From an uncultured Eubacteriales bacterium (GTDB taxonomy: Bacteria; Bacillota; Clostridia; Oscillospirales; Oscillospiraceae), in contig CATXTO010000025.1 of the NCBI GenBank assembly GCA_958402445.1, positions 1 to 24,002 of the forward strand: a DNA stretch of 24,002 bases, written 5' to 3'. Shown here piece after piece: positions 7,557 to 15,286 of the stretch. Under the pieces are notes generated by a model. It ran no database searches and was not told the DNA's origin. It saw only the letters and a program-made list of their open reading frames with translations. The position numbers were made by a program, and so were the translations under genes. Positions within the stretch are counted from its first letter, which is position 1. The number at the start of each line of letters is the position of its first letter.

Positions 7557-7589
7557 GCCCCAGGCCGGAGACACGGCCTGGGGCGTTTT
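7557..7589 (+). terminator. Intrinsic terminator after the RNHCP gene
   Basis: An 11-bp perfect stem (7557-7567 with 7574-7584) has the loop GAGACA and is followed by GTTTTG and a later T5 run. It starts 8 bp past the stop codon. Confidence 0.9.
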
Positions 7590-7599
7590 GCATGCTTTT

Positions 7600-7835
7600 T
7601 CAAAGAAGGGTCGGGCCGAATCAGTGGGTGTAGGGGCGACCTGTGGTCGCCCGCGGGAGGGTTACTAGTTGTTGTAGGTAGGCGGGCGTGCGCAGCTCGC
7701 CTCGTCGCGGAGGACTGCGCTGCCGCAAATCCCCGCCCGAATGGGCGGGGATTCTTGTTCGCTCCGTCTCCGCTCCTCCCCAAACCGAATCCGCTGCGCC
7801 GGGCTTCGGTTTGGGTTACAATATTCGGTGATAAA
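7600..7835. repeat. Mosaic of a palindromic unit and a longer repeat module
   Basis: A partial copy of the 100-bp unit (about 7609-7700) is broken by a module that begins CTCGTCGCGGAGGACTGCGC and ends with a CAAACCGAA..TTCGGTTTG hairpin. The module includes the 11-bp stem 7728-7738/7743-7753. The same module occurs at about 14200-14338, and in reverse at about 18980-19120, so it is a dispersed family member. No gene is visible. Confidence 0.8.
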
Positions 7836-8420
7836 TGTAGGGGCGACCTGTGGTCGCCCGTGGGAGGGTTATTAGTTGTTGTAGGTTGGTGGGCGTGCGA
7901 AGCACGCCCCGACAGGAGCGGGCCGAATCAGTGGGTGTAGGGGCGACCTGTGGTCGCCCGCAGGAGGGTTATTAGTTGTTGTAGGTTGGCGGGCGTGCGA
8001 AGCACGCCCCTACAGGAGCGGGCCGAATCAGTGGGTGTAGGGGCGACCTGTGGTCGCCCGCAGGAGGGTTATTAGTTGTTGTAGGTTGGCGGGCGTGCGA
8101 AGCACGCCCCTACAGGAGCGGGCCGAATCAGTGGGTGTAGGGGCGACCTGTGGTCGCCCGCAGGAGGGTTATTAGTTGTTGTAGGTTGGCGGGCGTGCGA
8201 AGCACGCCCCTACAGGAGCGGGCCGAATCAGTGGGTGTAGGGGCGACCTGTGGTCGCCCGCAGGAGGGTTATTAGTTGTTGTAGGTTGGCGGGCGTGCGA
8301 AGCACGCCCCTACAGGAGCGGGCCGAATCGATGGGCTGTAGGGGCGACCGGTGGTCGCCCGCGGGAGGGTTATTAGTTGTTGTAGGTTGGTGGGCGAGCG
8401 CAGCTCGCCCCGACAGGGGA
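7836..8420. repeat. Tandem array with exact 100-bp period
   Basis: Five units begin at 7836, 7936, 8036, 8136 and 8236, and a sixth, diverged and shortened, begins at 8337. Each unit holds a GACC..GGTC palindrome, the spacer AGGGTTATTAGTTGTTGTAG, a GTGCGAAGCAC palindrome ending GCCCCTAC, and a GGAGCGGGCCGAATCA linker. The internal units are nearly identical, which suggests recent expansion. No gene is present. Confidence 0.95.
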
Positions 8421-8623
8421 AACGGCGAATCAATACACATGAATTGGTTGCAAGAATCAATGCCCACGCGATTCAAAAACATGGGATCGAGGAAAAGGGG
8501 AACAGGTTCACACCGGAAGAACAGAGGAAGCCTTGGGGCGGAGCCAAGGCTTCCTCTGTTCTCTGGGACGAGGAGGATTTCGTGATCGTAAATTCGGCGG
8601 CTTTTGATCCGAAATCCAAATGA
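8418..8623 (+). pseudogene. Possible coding relic split by a hairpin insertion
   Basis: One frame stays open from the end of the tandem array to a TGA at 8621-8623. Its translation looks protein-like on both sides (HELVARINAHAIQKHG before and DEEDFVIVNSAAFDPKSK after), while the middle is exactly a perfect 19-bp stem-loop. There is no convincing start codon or ribosome binding site. It may be the tail of a small gene truncated by the repeats, or a chance open frame. The family was not recognised. Confidence 0.25.
8518..8562. repeat. Perfect 19-bp inverted repeat (hairpin element)
   Basis: Arms 8518-8536 and 8544-8562 are perfectly complementary around a 7-nt loop, GGCGGAG. No T-run follows on either strand, so it is a poor intrinsic terminator and more like a miniature inverted-repeat element. 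It differs in sequence from the GTAGGGGC palindrome family. Confidence 0.8.
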
Positions 8624-8648
8624 GAACTGGGATAAAAGATTTGAGTCC

Positions 8649-8677
8649 TTGCAATTCAGGACATTTTATGCAATAAT
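8649..8677 (+). promoter_or_regulatory. Promoter of the GntR-family gene
   Basis: TTGCAA (8649-8654), a 17-bp spacer and AATAAT (8672-8677) lie about 35 bp upstream of the chosen ATG at 8712. Confidence 0.5.
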
Positions 8678-8711
8678 AATCTATAACACCTTGGAAAGGG
8701 GGGGAGGACCC

Positions 8712-9407
8712 ATGTGCGCCCAGGCCTCTCAGAAATTGACGGACCAAACCGCCGACCGGCTTTTGCAGATGATCGCCGCCGATGCGGAATACGGCCCCGG
8801 CGCCCGGCTTCCCAACGAGCCCCGGCTGTGCGAGATGTTCGGGGTCAGCCGCACCACCCTCCGGGAGGCGGTCCGGTCCCTCTCCGCCCAGGGCTACGTG
8901 GAGGTCCGGCGGGGCAGCGGCACCTTCGTCACGGACCGGGCCATGTTCCGCACGGACATCGGCCTGCGCCGCTTGGAGTCCGTCCGGGTCCGCCTGCGGG
9001 ACCTGTGCGAGATCCGCATGATCATTGAGCCCCAGGCGGCAAACCTGGCCTGCCGGCGGGGAACCGACCAGGAGCTTGCGGAGATCGCGGAGCGGGCCGA
9101 GGCGGTGGCCCAGTACATTAGAGCCGGCCGAGATTTTTCTCAGCCGGAGCAGGCGTTTCACAACGCCTTCGTGGCCGCAGCTCACAATCAATTTATGGAG
9201 CAGCTCATGCCCATGATTAACAGCGCCCTGCATGAGACCTGGGTGACCCTGGACGTGGAGTCCCTGCTGGCCCAGGAGACCCTGCGGGACAACCAGATTC
9301 TGGTGGATTTCCTCCGCCGCCGGGACGGGGAGGGCGCCATGCACGCCATGGCCGCCCACATTCGACATACTATCAACGTGCTGAACTTAGCCGGCGCCGC
9401 CGACTAG
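8712..9407 (+). CDS. GntR-family transcriptional regulator, FadR subfamily (FCD domain)
   Basis: A 231-residue regulator. The N-terminal winged helix spans about residues 8-75 and includes LPNEPRLCEMFGVSRTTLREA (split over residues 33-53) and the wing VEVRRGSGTFV. The all-helical FCD ligand domain fills residues about 90-225, with FHNAFVAAAHN and HAMAAHIRH supplying the His residues that usually bind a metal and the acid ligand. ATG 8712 is preferred over an in-frame start 36 codons upstream because a GGAAAGGGGGGAGG site lies just before it. FCD regulators commonly sense small carboxylic acids. No target is adjacent; the nearest plausible one is the buk-ptb operon, which carries an operator-like motif. 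That pairing is inference. Confidence 0.92.
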   Translation: MCAQASQKLTDQTADRLLQMIAADAEYGPGARLPNEPRLCEMFGVSRTTLREAVRSLSAQGYVEVRRGSGTFVTDRAMFRTDIGLRRLESVRVRLRDLCEIRMIIEPQAANLACRRGTDQELAEIAERAEAVAQYIRAGRDFSQPEQAFHNAFVAAAHNQFMEQLMPMINSALHETWVTLDVESLLAQETLRDNQILVDFLRRRDGEGAMHAMAAHIRHTINVLNLAGAAD

Positions 9408-9452
9408 CAGGCAGCCTTTGGACAGCCGGGGGTAGGCCCCGGGGTGAGACAG

Positions 9453-10352
9453 ATGAAAAGAAAATGGTTTCGGGGGACCCTGGCGGTTTTAGCCATGCTG
9501 GCGCTGCTGGTTCCCCTGGCCCCCGCCGCCCAGGCCGCGGACCTGGCGGTGGAGCGGGCCGTATACAACTTTTTAACCCAGGAGCTGGGCCTCAATTCCG
9601 CCGCCGCCTGCGGCGTGCTGGCCAACATCGAGGCCGAGTCCAACTTCAGCCTCCGGGCCTCCGGGGACGGCGGCTCCAGCTACGGCCTGTGCCAGTGGCA
9701 CGCCGGCCGCTTCCAGAATCTGCAGAGCTTCTGCCGGATGCAGGGCTACGATTATTGGAGCCTGGAAGGGCAGCTGCAGTATCTGGCCTATGAGCTGCGC
9801 GGCAGCTACTGGAATACATACGCGGCCCTGCGGGGCGTGGAGAACTCCTCCCAGGGCGCCTATGACGCGGCCTACGCCTGGTGCGTGCGCTTTGAGCGGC
9901 CCGCCGCCATGGAAGCGGCCGGCGCCCGCCGGGGCCGGACCGCGCAGTTTAAGTATTGGCTGCGATATGGCGAGGCAGCCGGGGAATTTGGTCCGCTGGA
10001 GACGCCCGCGGAGCCGGCGGCCCCGGACCTCTGGTCCGACACCATGTTCTATTGGCAGGACGACGAGCCCGAGGAAACCCAGGCGCCCGCCGCGGCGACC
10101 CCGGGCCCCGGCGTCGAACCGGAGCCGCAGCGGAATGCGCCAAAGGAGCCGGCGGCCGCCGAGCCCCGGACGCGAAGCTCCCTGCCCCGGCTTCAGTTCC
10201 GCTACACGCCTATGCACCAGCCGCCGGCCCAGACCGGCGTCTCCTGGGGACAGGCTCTGCCGGTTTCCGGCCTGTTCCTCAGCGCCGGGGACCCCAGGCG
10301 GCGGCGCCTGACGCTGCCCTTGCCCGCCCAGAAGGAGGCGGTCCCCGCGTAG
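9453..10352 (+). CDS. Secreted phage-tail-lysozyme-domain protein
   Basis: A 299-residue exported protein. A basic start (KRKW) and hydrophobic core end in PAAQA-AD near residue 28, a likely signal peptidase I site. Residues about 31-165 match the phage tail lysozyme type: GVLANIEAESNF (candidate catalytic Glu 60 or 62), SYGLCQWHAGRF and an aromatic-rich second half. The remaining ~125 residues are Pro/Ala/Glu-rich and look disordered. ATG 9453 follows GGGGTGA; a GTG three codons earlier is an alternative start. Inference: a muramidase acting on the cell's own peptidoglycan. It is not phage-borne here, since no phage genes lie nearby. A small membrane protein and ruvC follow on the same strand. 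Confidence 0.82.
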   Translation: MKRKWFRGTLAVLAMLALLVPLAPAAQAADLAVERAVYNFLTQELGLNSAAACGVLANIEAESNFSLRASGDGGSSYGLCQWHAGRFQNLQSFCRMQGYDYWSLEGQLQYLAYELRGSYWNTYAALRGVENSSQGAYDAAYAWCVRFERPAAMEAAGARRGRTAQFKYWLRYGEAAGEFGPLETPAEPAAPDLWSDTMFYWQDDEPEETQAPAAATPGPGVEPEPQRNAPKEPAAAEPRTRSSLPRLQFRYTPMHQPPAQTGVSWGQALPVSGLFLSAGDPRRRRLTLPLPAQKEAVPA

Positions 10353-10386
10353 GCGGGAACATTTGGTATGGATTGAGGTGACAACC

Positions 10387-10590
10387 ATGCAGGATGAGGA
10401 TTTACAGCAGACGCCTCAGGCGATGGAAGGGGAAGAGACGGTCCCCCCGGACCTGCCGGAGGCCTCCCGGATGAAGCCGGACCACTACGTCCCACGGCCC
10501 AGGTGGCAGATCGTGCTGGCCTGGATTTTCCTGGTTTTGATTGTTCTGGGCACCCTGCTCTATTACTATTGGATCGCCCACAAATATTGA
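10387..10590 (+). CDS. Small single-pass membrane protein, unknown function
   Basis: A 67-residue protein with an acidic, proline-containing N-terminal half and one hydrophobic helix at about residues 41-62 (WQIVLAWIFLVLIVLGTLL), ending in aromatic and basic residues. Start: ATG 10387 with GAGGTGA. It lies 34 bp after the lysozyme gene, and its TGA is followed after one base by the ruvC ATG, so translation is probably coupled. The orientation is likely N-out or N-in without a signal peptide; this cannot be decided. The family was not recognised. Confidence 0.72.
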   Translation: MQDEDLQQTPQAMEGEETVPPDLPEASRMKPDHYVPRPRWQIVLAWIFLVLIVLGTLLYYYWIAHKY

Positions 10591-10591
10591 G

Positions 10592-11086
10592 ATGCGCATC
10601 TTAGGAATCGACCCTGGCTACGCCACCACGGGCTTCGGGGTGCTGGAGGCGGAGCGGGGGCTGACCCGGCTGCTGCAGTACGGCGTGATTACCACGCCCC
10701 CGGGCCTGGCCTTTTCCCTGCGCCTGGCTATGCTGCACCAGGACCTGGAGGCCCTGCTGACCGGGTCCAAGCCCCAGGCTATGGCCATTGAGGAGCTGTT
10801 TTTCGGGCACAATGTGACCACGGGCATCGGCGTGGCCCAGGCCCGGGGGGTGATTCTCCTGGCGGCGGCCCAGGCCGGCGTGCCCATTTTCGAGTACAAG
10901 CCCATGCAGGTCAAGCAGGCCGTGGTGGGCTACGGCGGGGCCAGCAAGCACCAAGTGATGGACATGACCCGGCGGCTGCTGCATCTGGAGAAGATTCCCC
11001 GCCCGGACGACGCCGCCGACGCCATCGCCATCGCCCTGTGTCACGCCCGATCCAGCACCTCCCTGCTGGGGCGGCTGAGCCGGTGA
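10592..11086 (+). CDS. ruvC: Holliday junction resolvase RuvC
   Basis: A 164-residue endonuclease with the RNase H-like fold, normal length. Acidic metal ligands are visible at Asp7 (GIDPGYATTG), Glu67/68 (AIEELFF), and Asp140 and Asp143 (PDDAADAIAIALCH). KQAVVGYGGASKHQV is the conserved DNA-contact region. ATG 10592 is chosen because it begins directly at MRILGIDPG. No strong Shine-Dalgarno site precedes it, which fits coupling to the small gene ending one base before. It cuts four-way junctions delivered by RuvAB. In many bacteria ruvC lies directly before ruvA; here over 1 kb of repeats separates them. Confidence 0.96.
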   Translation: MRILGIDPGYATTGFGVLEAERGLTRLLQYGVITTPPGLAFSLRLAMLHQDLEALLTGSKPQAMAIEELFFGHNVTTGIGVAQARGVILLAAAQAGVPIFEYKPMQVKQAVVGYGGASKHQVMDMTRRLLHLEKIPRPDDAADAIAIALCHARSSTSLLGRLSR

Positions 11087-12060
11087 GGGGCTAAAGGTGA
11101 ATGTTTGGGATGTGGGGAACGACCGGTGGTCGCCCGCCTGGGAAATTCCCCGGTCACGGGATGTAGGGGCGAGCTGTGCTCGCCCGCTGGAAGAGGCTAT
11201 CAAAATGGGGGGTAGGGAACGACCTGTGGTCGCCCGCGGGCGTGCGAAGCACGCCCCTACGGGAGGAATTTCGATGGCGCGGCGTAGGGGCGACCTGTGG
11301 TCGCCCGCTGGGAGAGGCTGTCAAAATGGGGTGTAGGGAACGACCGGCGGTCGTTCCGCGGGCGTGCGAAGCACGCCCCTACGGGAGGAATTTCGATGGC
11401 GCGTCTGTAGGGGCGACCACGTCGGGGCAAAGTCCGCTTTTGCTCCGGCGGCTGATTCGCCGCCATCGGCACCGCTGCCTTGCCCCTCCTTTCCAAACCG
11501 AACCCGCTATCGCTGGGCTTCGGTTTGGGTATCGATTTTGAGAAACAAAATGTAGGGAACGACCTGTGGTCGTTCCGCGGGCGTGCAAAGCACGCCCCTA
11601 CGGGAGGAATTTCGATGGCGCGTCTGTAGGGGCGACCACGTCGGGGCAAAGTCCGCTTTTGCTCCGGCGGCTGATTCGCCGCCATCGGCACCGCTGCCTT
11701 GCCCCTCCTTTCCAAACCGAACCCGCTATCGCTGGGCTTCGGTTTGGGTATCGATTTTGAGAAACAAAATGTAGGGAACGACCTGTGGTCGTTCCGCGGG
11801 CGTGCAAAGCACGCCCCTACGGGAGGAATTTCGATGGCGCGTCTGTAGGGGCGACCACGTCGGGGCAAAGTCCGCTTTTGCTCCGGCGGCTGATTCGCCG
11901 CCATCGGCACCGCTGCCTTGCCCCTCCTTTCCAAACCGAACCCGCTATCGCTGGGCTTCGGTTTGGGTATCGATTTTGAGAAACAAAATGTAGGGAACGA
12001 CCTGCGGTCGTTCCGCGGGCGTGCAAAGCACGCCCCTACAGTGGGGAACGGCGGGCGAGC
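11087..12060. repeat. Repeat island with three 219-bp tandem units between ruvC and ruvA
   Basis: No gene is present across 1,033 bp. At 11087-11331 there is a mosaic of GTAGGGAACGACC-type and GTAGGGGCGA-type palindromes. Units at 11332-11550, 11551-11769 and 11770-11988 are nearly identical, and a partial fourth follows to about 12060. Each unit contains a GACC..GGTC palindrome, a GTGCAAAGCAC palindrome, a GGCGGC..GCCGCC stem and a CAAACCGAA..TTCGGTTTG stem. Because 219 is divisible by three, long repetitive frames stay open on both strands, but they lack ribosome binding sites and are not genes. Confidence 0.95.
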
Positions 12061-12119
12061 GCAGCTCGATCCTACAGAATTTTGCCGGTTTAATTGACCT
12101 GGGAAACAGAGGTAACGCT

Positions 12120-12716
12120 ATGTTCTATTATCTGCAAGGAAAAATAGCCGTTTTGGAGCCTGGACTGGCGGTGGTGGACTGCGGCGGCGTGGGCTATGCC
12201 TGTCACACCACGGCCTTTACCGCCGGGGCGCTGCGGCTGGGCCAGGAGGCCCGCCTGTATATCCGGGAATCCATCCGGGAGGACGCCTTCGACCTGTACG
12301 GCTTCGCCACCCGGGAGGAGCTAAAATGCTTTCAGCTCCTTTTGGGGGTCTCCGGCGTGGGGCCCAAGGCGGCCCTGGCCATCCTGTCCGCCGGCGGCCC
12401 CCAGACCCTCACCCTGGCGGTGATGACCGGCGACGAGAAGGCCCTGACCGTGGCCCAGGGTGTGGGGAAGAAGCTGGCCCAGCGCATTATCCTGGAGCTG
12501 AAGGATAAGATCGGCGGAGCCTCCGGGGAGCTGGATTTCTCCGGGCCCGGACCGGCGATCCCGGCCGGGGACAGCGCCAGGGCCCTGGCCGTGGCCGCCC
12601 TGCAGGAGCTGGGCTATGCCCAGGGGGAGATCGCCGCCGCCCTGAAGGGCTGCGACCCCGCCGCCACCACCGAGGAGCTGGTCCGCTACGCCCTGCGGGC
12701 CATGGTGCTGAAATAG
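12120..12716 (+). CDS. ruvA: Holliday junction DNA helicase subunit RuvA
   Basis: A 198-residue junction-binding protein, normal length. Domain I (OB fold) opens with FYYLQGKIAVLEPGLAVVDCGGVGY. Two helix-hairpin-helix motifs are visible: LLGVSGVGPKAALAIL near residues 78-93 and GVGKKLAQRIILELKDKI near 120-137. The C-terminal domain III that contacts RuvB covers about residues 155-198. ATG 12120 follows AGAGGT; upstream in-frame sequence is repeat-derived. No clear promoter was found in the 60 bp before it. Expression probably depends on read-through from ruvC across the repeat island, or on a promoter within the repeats. Confidence 0.96.
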   Translation: MFYYLQGKIAVLEPGLAVVDCGGVGYACHTTAFTAGALRLGQEARLYIRESIREDAFDLYGFATREELKCFQLLLGVSGVGPKAALAILSAGGPQTLTLAVMTGDEKALTVAQGVGKKLAQRIILELKDKIGGASGELDFSGPGPAIPAGDSARALAVAALQELGYAQGEIAAALKGCDPAATTEELVRYALRAMVLK

Positions 12717-12752
12717 GCCCCGCCCATTTCCCAAGAGGAAGGAATCTGAGGT

Positions 12753-13790
12753 ATGAGTATTGAATTTTCTCAGGAGCTGGAGTCCCCGATCATCACCCCC
12801 ACCCTGACGCCCCAGGACGCCGGAGAGGTGAGCCTGCGGCCCAAGCTGCTGGCCGATTACACCGGTCAGGAGAAGGCCAAGGGGAACCTGGCCGTGTATA
12901 TCGAGGCCGCCCGGCGGCGGGGGGAGCCCCTGGACCACACCCTGCTGTACGGGCCGCCGGGCCTGGGCAAGACCACCCTGGCCGGGGTCATCGCCAATGA
13001 GATGGGCGTGGCCATCCGCATCACCTCCGGCCCTGCCATAGAAAAGCCCGGGGATCTGGCGGCCCTGCTGACCAACCTGAACCCCGGGGATATTCTGTTC
13101 ATCGACGAGATCCACCGGCTCAACCGGGTGGTGGAGGAGATCCTGTACCCAGCCATGGAGGACTACGCCATCGACATCATCGTGGGCAAGGGCCCCTCCG
13201 CCAACTCCATCCGGCTGGACCTGCCCAAATTCACCCTGGTGGGGGCCACCACCAGGGCGGGCCAGCTCTCCAGTCCCCTGCGGGACCGGTTCGGCGTGAG
13301 CCTGCGGCTGGAGCTGTACACCGTGGAGGAGCTGCAAAGCATCGTCGCCCGCTCCGCCGCCATTCTGGGCATGGAGATCGCCCCCCAGGGCGCCCGGGAG
13401 ATCGCCGCCCGGAGCCGGGGCACCCCCCGGATCGCCAACCGGTTTCTGCGCCGGGTCCGGGATTTCGCCCAGGTCTGCGGGGACGGGGTCATTACCAAGC
13501 AGGCCGCGGATCTGGCCCTGACTCGGCTGGAGGTGGACCAATTGGGGCTGGACGCCATTGACCGGCGGATGCTCACGGCCATCATGCAGAATTACGGCGG
13601 GGGCCCCGTGGGGCTGGAGACCCTGGCCGCCACCATCGGGGAGGAGGCCGTGACCCTGGAGGACGTGTACGAGCCGTATCTCATGCAGCTGGGTTTCCTC
13701 ACCCGGACCCCCCGAGGTCGGTGCGTGACCCAGCTGGCCTATGAGCACCTGGGCGTTCCCTTTGCCGGGCAGACCCAGCTTCCGCTTTAA
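12753..13790 (+). CDS. ruvB: Holliday junction branch migration helicase RuvB
   Basis: A 345-residue AAA+ motor of normal length. Walker A GPPGLGKT lies at residues 67-74 and Walker B ILFIDEIH at about 114-121. Sensor 1 is VGATTRAG, followed by SPLRDRFG with the arginine finger region. Sensor 2 is GTPRIANRFLRRVRD, and the C-terminus has the winged-helix DNA-binding domain ending EPYLMQLGFLTRTPRGR. Start: ATG 12753 preceded by GAGGAAGGA, 36 bp after the ruvA stop codon. It drives branch migration as a hexameric ring on RuvA-bound junctions. Confidence 0.97.
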   Translation: MSIEFSQELESPIITPTLTPQDAGEVSLRPKLLADYTGQEKAKGNLAVYIEAARRRGEPLDHTLLYGPPGLGKTTLAGVIANEMGVAIRITSGPAIEKPGDLAALLTNLNPGDILFIDEIHRLNRVVEEILYPAMEDYAIDIIVGKGPSANSIRLDLPKFTLVGATTRAGQLSSPLRDRFGVSLRLELYTVEELQSIVARSAAILGMEIAPQGAREIAARSRGTPRIANRFLRRVRDFAQVCGDGVITKQAADLALTRLEVDQLGLDAIDRRMLTAIMQNYGGGPVGLETLAATIGEEAVTLEDVYEPYLMQLGFLTRTPRGRCVTQLAYEHLGVPFAGQTQLPL

Positions 13791-14107
13791 TGAAGGCTGG
13801 TGTAGGGAACGACCACGTCGAGGCAAAGTCCGCTTTTGCTCCGGCGGCTATTCGCCGCCATCGGCACCCGCTTCCTTGCCGCTCCTCTCCCCACAAAGGC
13901 TTCTCCTTTGCGGGGGCCCCAATTGCGGGCGAGCACAGCTCGCCCCTACATCGTCGAGGCAAAGTCCGCTCTTGCTCCGGCGGCAAATTTGCCGCCATCC
14001 GCACCGCTTCCTTGCCGCTCCTCTCCCCACAAAGGCTTCTCCTTTGCGGGGGCCCCAATTACGGGCGAGCACAGCTCGCCCCTACGGGAAGAGAATCGGT
14101 GGTGCGG
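13791..14107. repeat. 136-bp duplicated repeat module after ruvB
   Basis: Two copies, starting near 13816 and 13952, carry GGCAAAGTCCGCT, a GGCGGC..GCCGCC hairpin, an AAAGGCTTCTCCTTTG hairpin and a GAGCACAGCTC palindrome ending GCCCCTAC. The GGCAAAGTCCGCT module also occurs in the 219-bp units, at about 14627 and near 18690. No gene is visible. Confidence 0.85.
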
Positions 14108-14750
14108 TGTAGGGGCGACCTGTGGTCGCCCGTTGGGAGAGGCTATCAAGATGGGGTGTAGGGAACGACCTATGGTCGTTCCGCGGGCGAGCGAAGCACG
14201 CCTCGTCGCAGAGGACTGCGCTCCCGCAAATCCGCTCCCAGCCGGGCGCGGATTCTTGTCCGCTCCGTCTCTGCTCCTCTCCAAACCGAACCCGCTATCG
14301 CTGGGCTTCGGTTTGGGTCCAATTTTGGGAATAAAATGTAGGGGCGACCTACGGTCGCCCGTTGGGAATCCTCCGGTTTTGCAGGGTTGGCGGGCGAGCA
14401 CAGCTCGCCCCTACAGCCGGATTATGGGAAATTTTCAATGCAAGGGGCATTCGGCAGGGCCAGGGTCGCCTGCACCCTGGCCATATGTGAGGCCGAATCG
14501 TTTACCAGGGTTCGGAGGGGTTTCCCAAGGGGGCGTCTGGTAAAAAGCCCCCTTGGGCGCCCTTCTTTTCGTGTCTTTTCTTGGGCGCGCAAGAAAAGAC
14601 ACCCGCTGGAGGCGCATCGGGGCAAAGTCCGCTTTTGCTTCGGCGGCTATTCGCCGCCATCGGCACCCGCTTCCTTGCCTCTCCTCTCCCCACAAAGGCG
14701 AAGCCTTTGTGGGGGCCCCAATTGCGGGCGAGCGCAGCTCGCCCCTACGG
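14108..14750. repeat. Left arm of a ~640-bp inverted repeat
   Basis: This segment matches the reverse complement of 18568-19210 nearly base for base, with no net length change (paired coordinates sum to 33,318). It contains the CTCGTCGCAGAGGACTGCGC module, the CAAACCGAA hairpin, a unique segment around 14415-14520, and two strong hairpins at 14524-14602. The only clear divergence I saw is at the edges and around 14695-14710. There is no gene with a credible start. Confidence 0.85.
14524..14602. terminator. Two consecutive strong hairpins, terminator-like
   Basis: Stem 1 pairs 14524-14534 with 14547-14557 (11 bp, CCCAAGGGGGC). Stem 2 pairs 14571-14583 with 14590-14602 (13 bp, GTGTCTTTTCTTG). 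Stem 1 is followed by CGCCCTTCTTTTC on the plus strand. They may stop transcription entering from either side, but they are part of the repeated arm rather than of a specific operon. Confidence 0.45.
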
Positions 14751-14903
14751 GAGGAGAATCGGTGGTGCGGTGTAGGGAACGACCTGTGGTCGCCCGTTGG
14801 GAGAAGCTATTAAAATGGGATGTAGGGAACGACCTATGGTCGTTCCGCGGGCGAGCACAGCTCGCCCCTACGGGAAGAGAATCGGTGGTGCGGTGTAGGG
14901 GCG
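14751..14903. repeat. Palindromic element mosaic abutting a broken gene
   Basis: GTAGGGAACGACC palindromes with GACCTGTGGTC and GACCTATGGTC cores, plus a GAGCACAGCTC palindrome. They are joined by the recurring linkers GGGAAGAGAATCGGTGGTGC and GGGAGAAGCTATTAAAATGG. The last element stops with GTAGGGGCG at 14895-14903, exactly where the neighbouring gene fragment begins. Confidence 0.8.
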
Positions 14904-15126
14904 CCCATTGCGGTCCTGCACCGGATTCAGGTAGTAGCCCCCAAGCGTCCCGTTGACCAGGACCTGGGTATACGAGCCAATGTGGGCCTCCCGGTTCCGG
15001 CGCACCCAGTCCAGCGCCGCCGGCAAATCCACAGACCGCGGGTCCTCAAACCGATGGATCAGCCTGTGGCTGCCGCGAAACTCGTTTCCAGGTCCCGGCG
15101 ACCGCCGGCTCGTAGGTAAACGTCAT
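14863..15126 (-). pseudogene. Broken gene fragment (possibly GNAT acetyltransferase-like)
   Basis: On the minus strand an ATG at 15126 with GGGAGA upstream begins MTFTYEPAVAGTWK and then runs into a stop. Shifting frame by one base near 15085 recovers a protein-like stretch: NEFRGSHRLIHRF, then LPAALDWVRRNREAHIGSY and TQVLVNGTLGGYYLNP. It then runs into the palindromic repeat at 14904 and stops there. Base composition and residue patterns suggest a real but decayed gene with one frameshift and a truncated 3' end. The central part recalls GNAT acetyltransferases, but this is weak. A sequencing error could explain the frameshift, but not the truncation. Confidence 0.45.
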
Positions 15127-15286
15127 GGTGATTCTCCCATTTCCACGTTGTAGGGAGGCCGGATTCCTTCCGCTATACCGGTATCCCGTACCGTTTTAAT
15201 GATTTGCAATTTTATATGTCCGCTTGCCCGCTTGTTGAAGACATATATTATATAGAGGGGAATTGATTTACAAGGGAGGGAGCGCA

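Noticed and set aside
7836..8420. CRISPR array
   Set aside because: The units are 100 bp and near-identical throughout, with no unique spacers alternating with ~30-bp repeats, and no cas genes are nearby.
8508..9368. Minus-strand 286-residue frame over the GntR gene
   Set aside because: Shadow of the regulator gene. It starts and ends without signals and crosses the 8518-8562 hairpin.
9453..10352. Part of a prophage
   Set aside because: The lysozyme domain is of phage-tail type, but neighbours are chromosomal (GntR regulator, ruvC), a signal peptide is present, and no structural phage genes are seen.
11257..11934. Minus-strand 225-residue frame with 73-residue perfect repeats
   Set aside because: The repeat unit is 219 bp, a multiple of three, so any frame without a stop stays open. 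No start signal, and the composition is that of the palindromes.
12321..13826. Minus-strand 501-residue frame opposite ruvA and ruvB
   Set aside because: Shadow of ruvAB in high-GC DNA; there is no start signal and no domain pattern.
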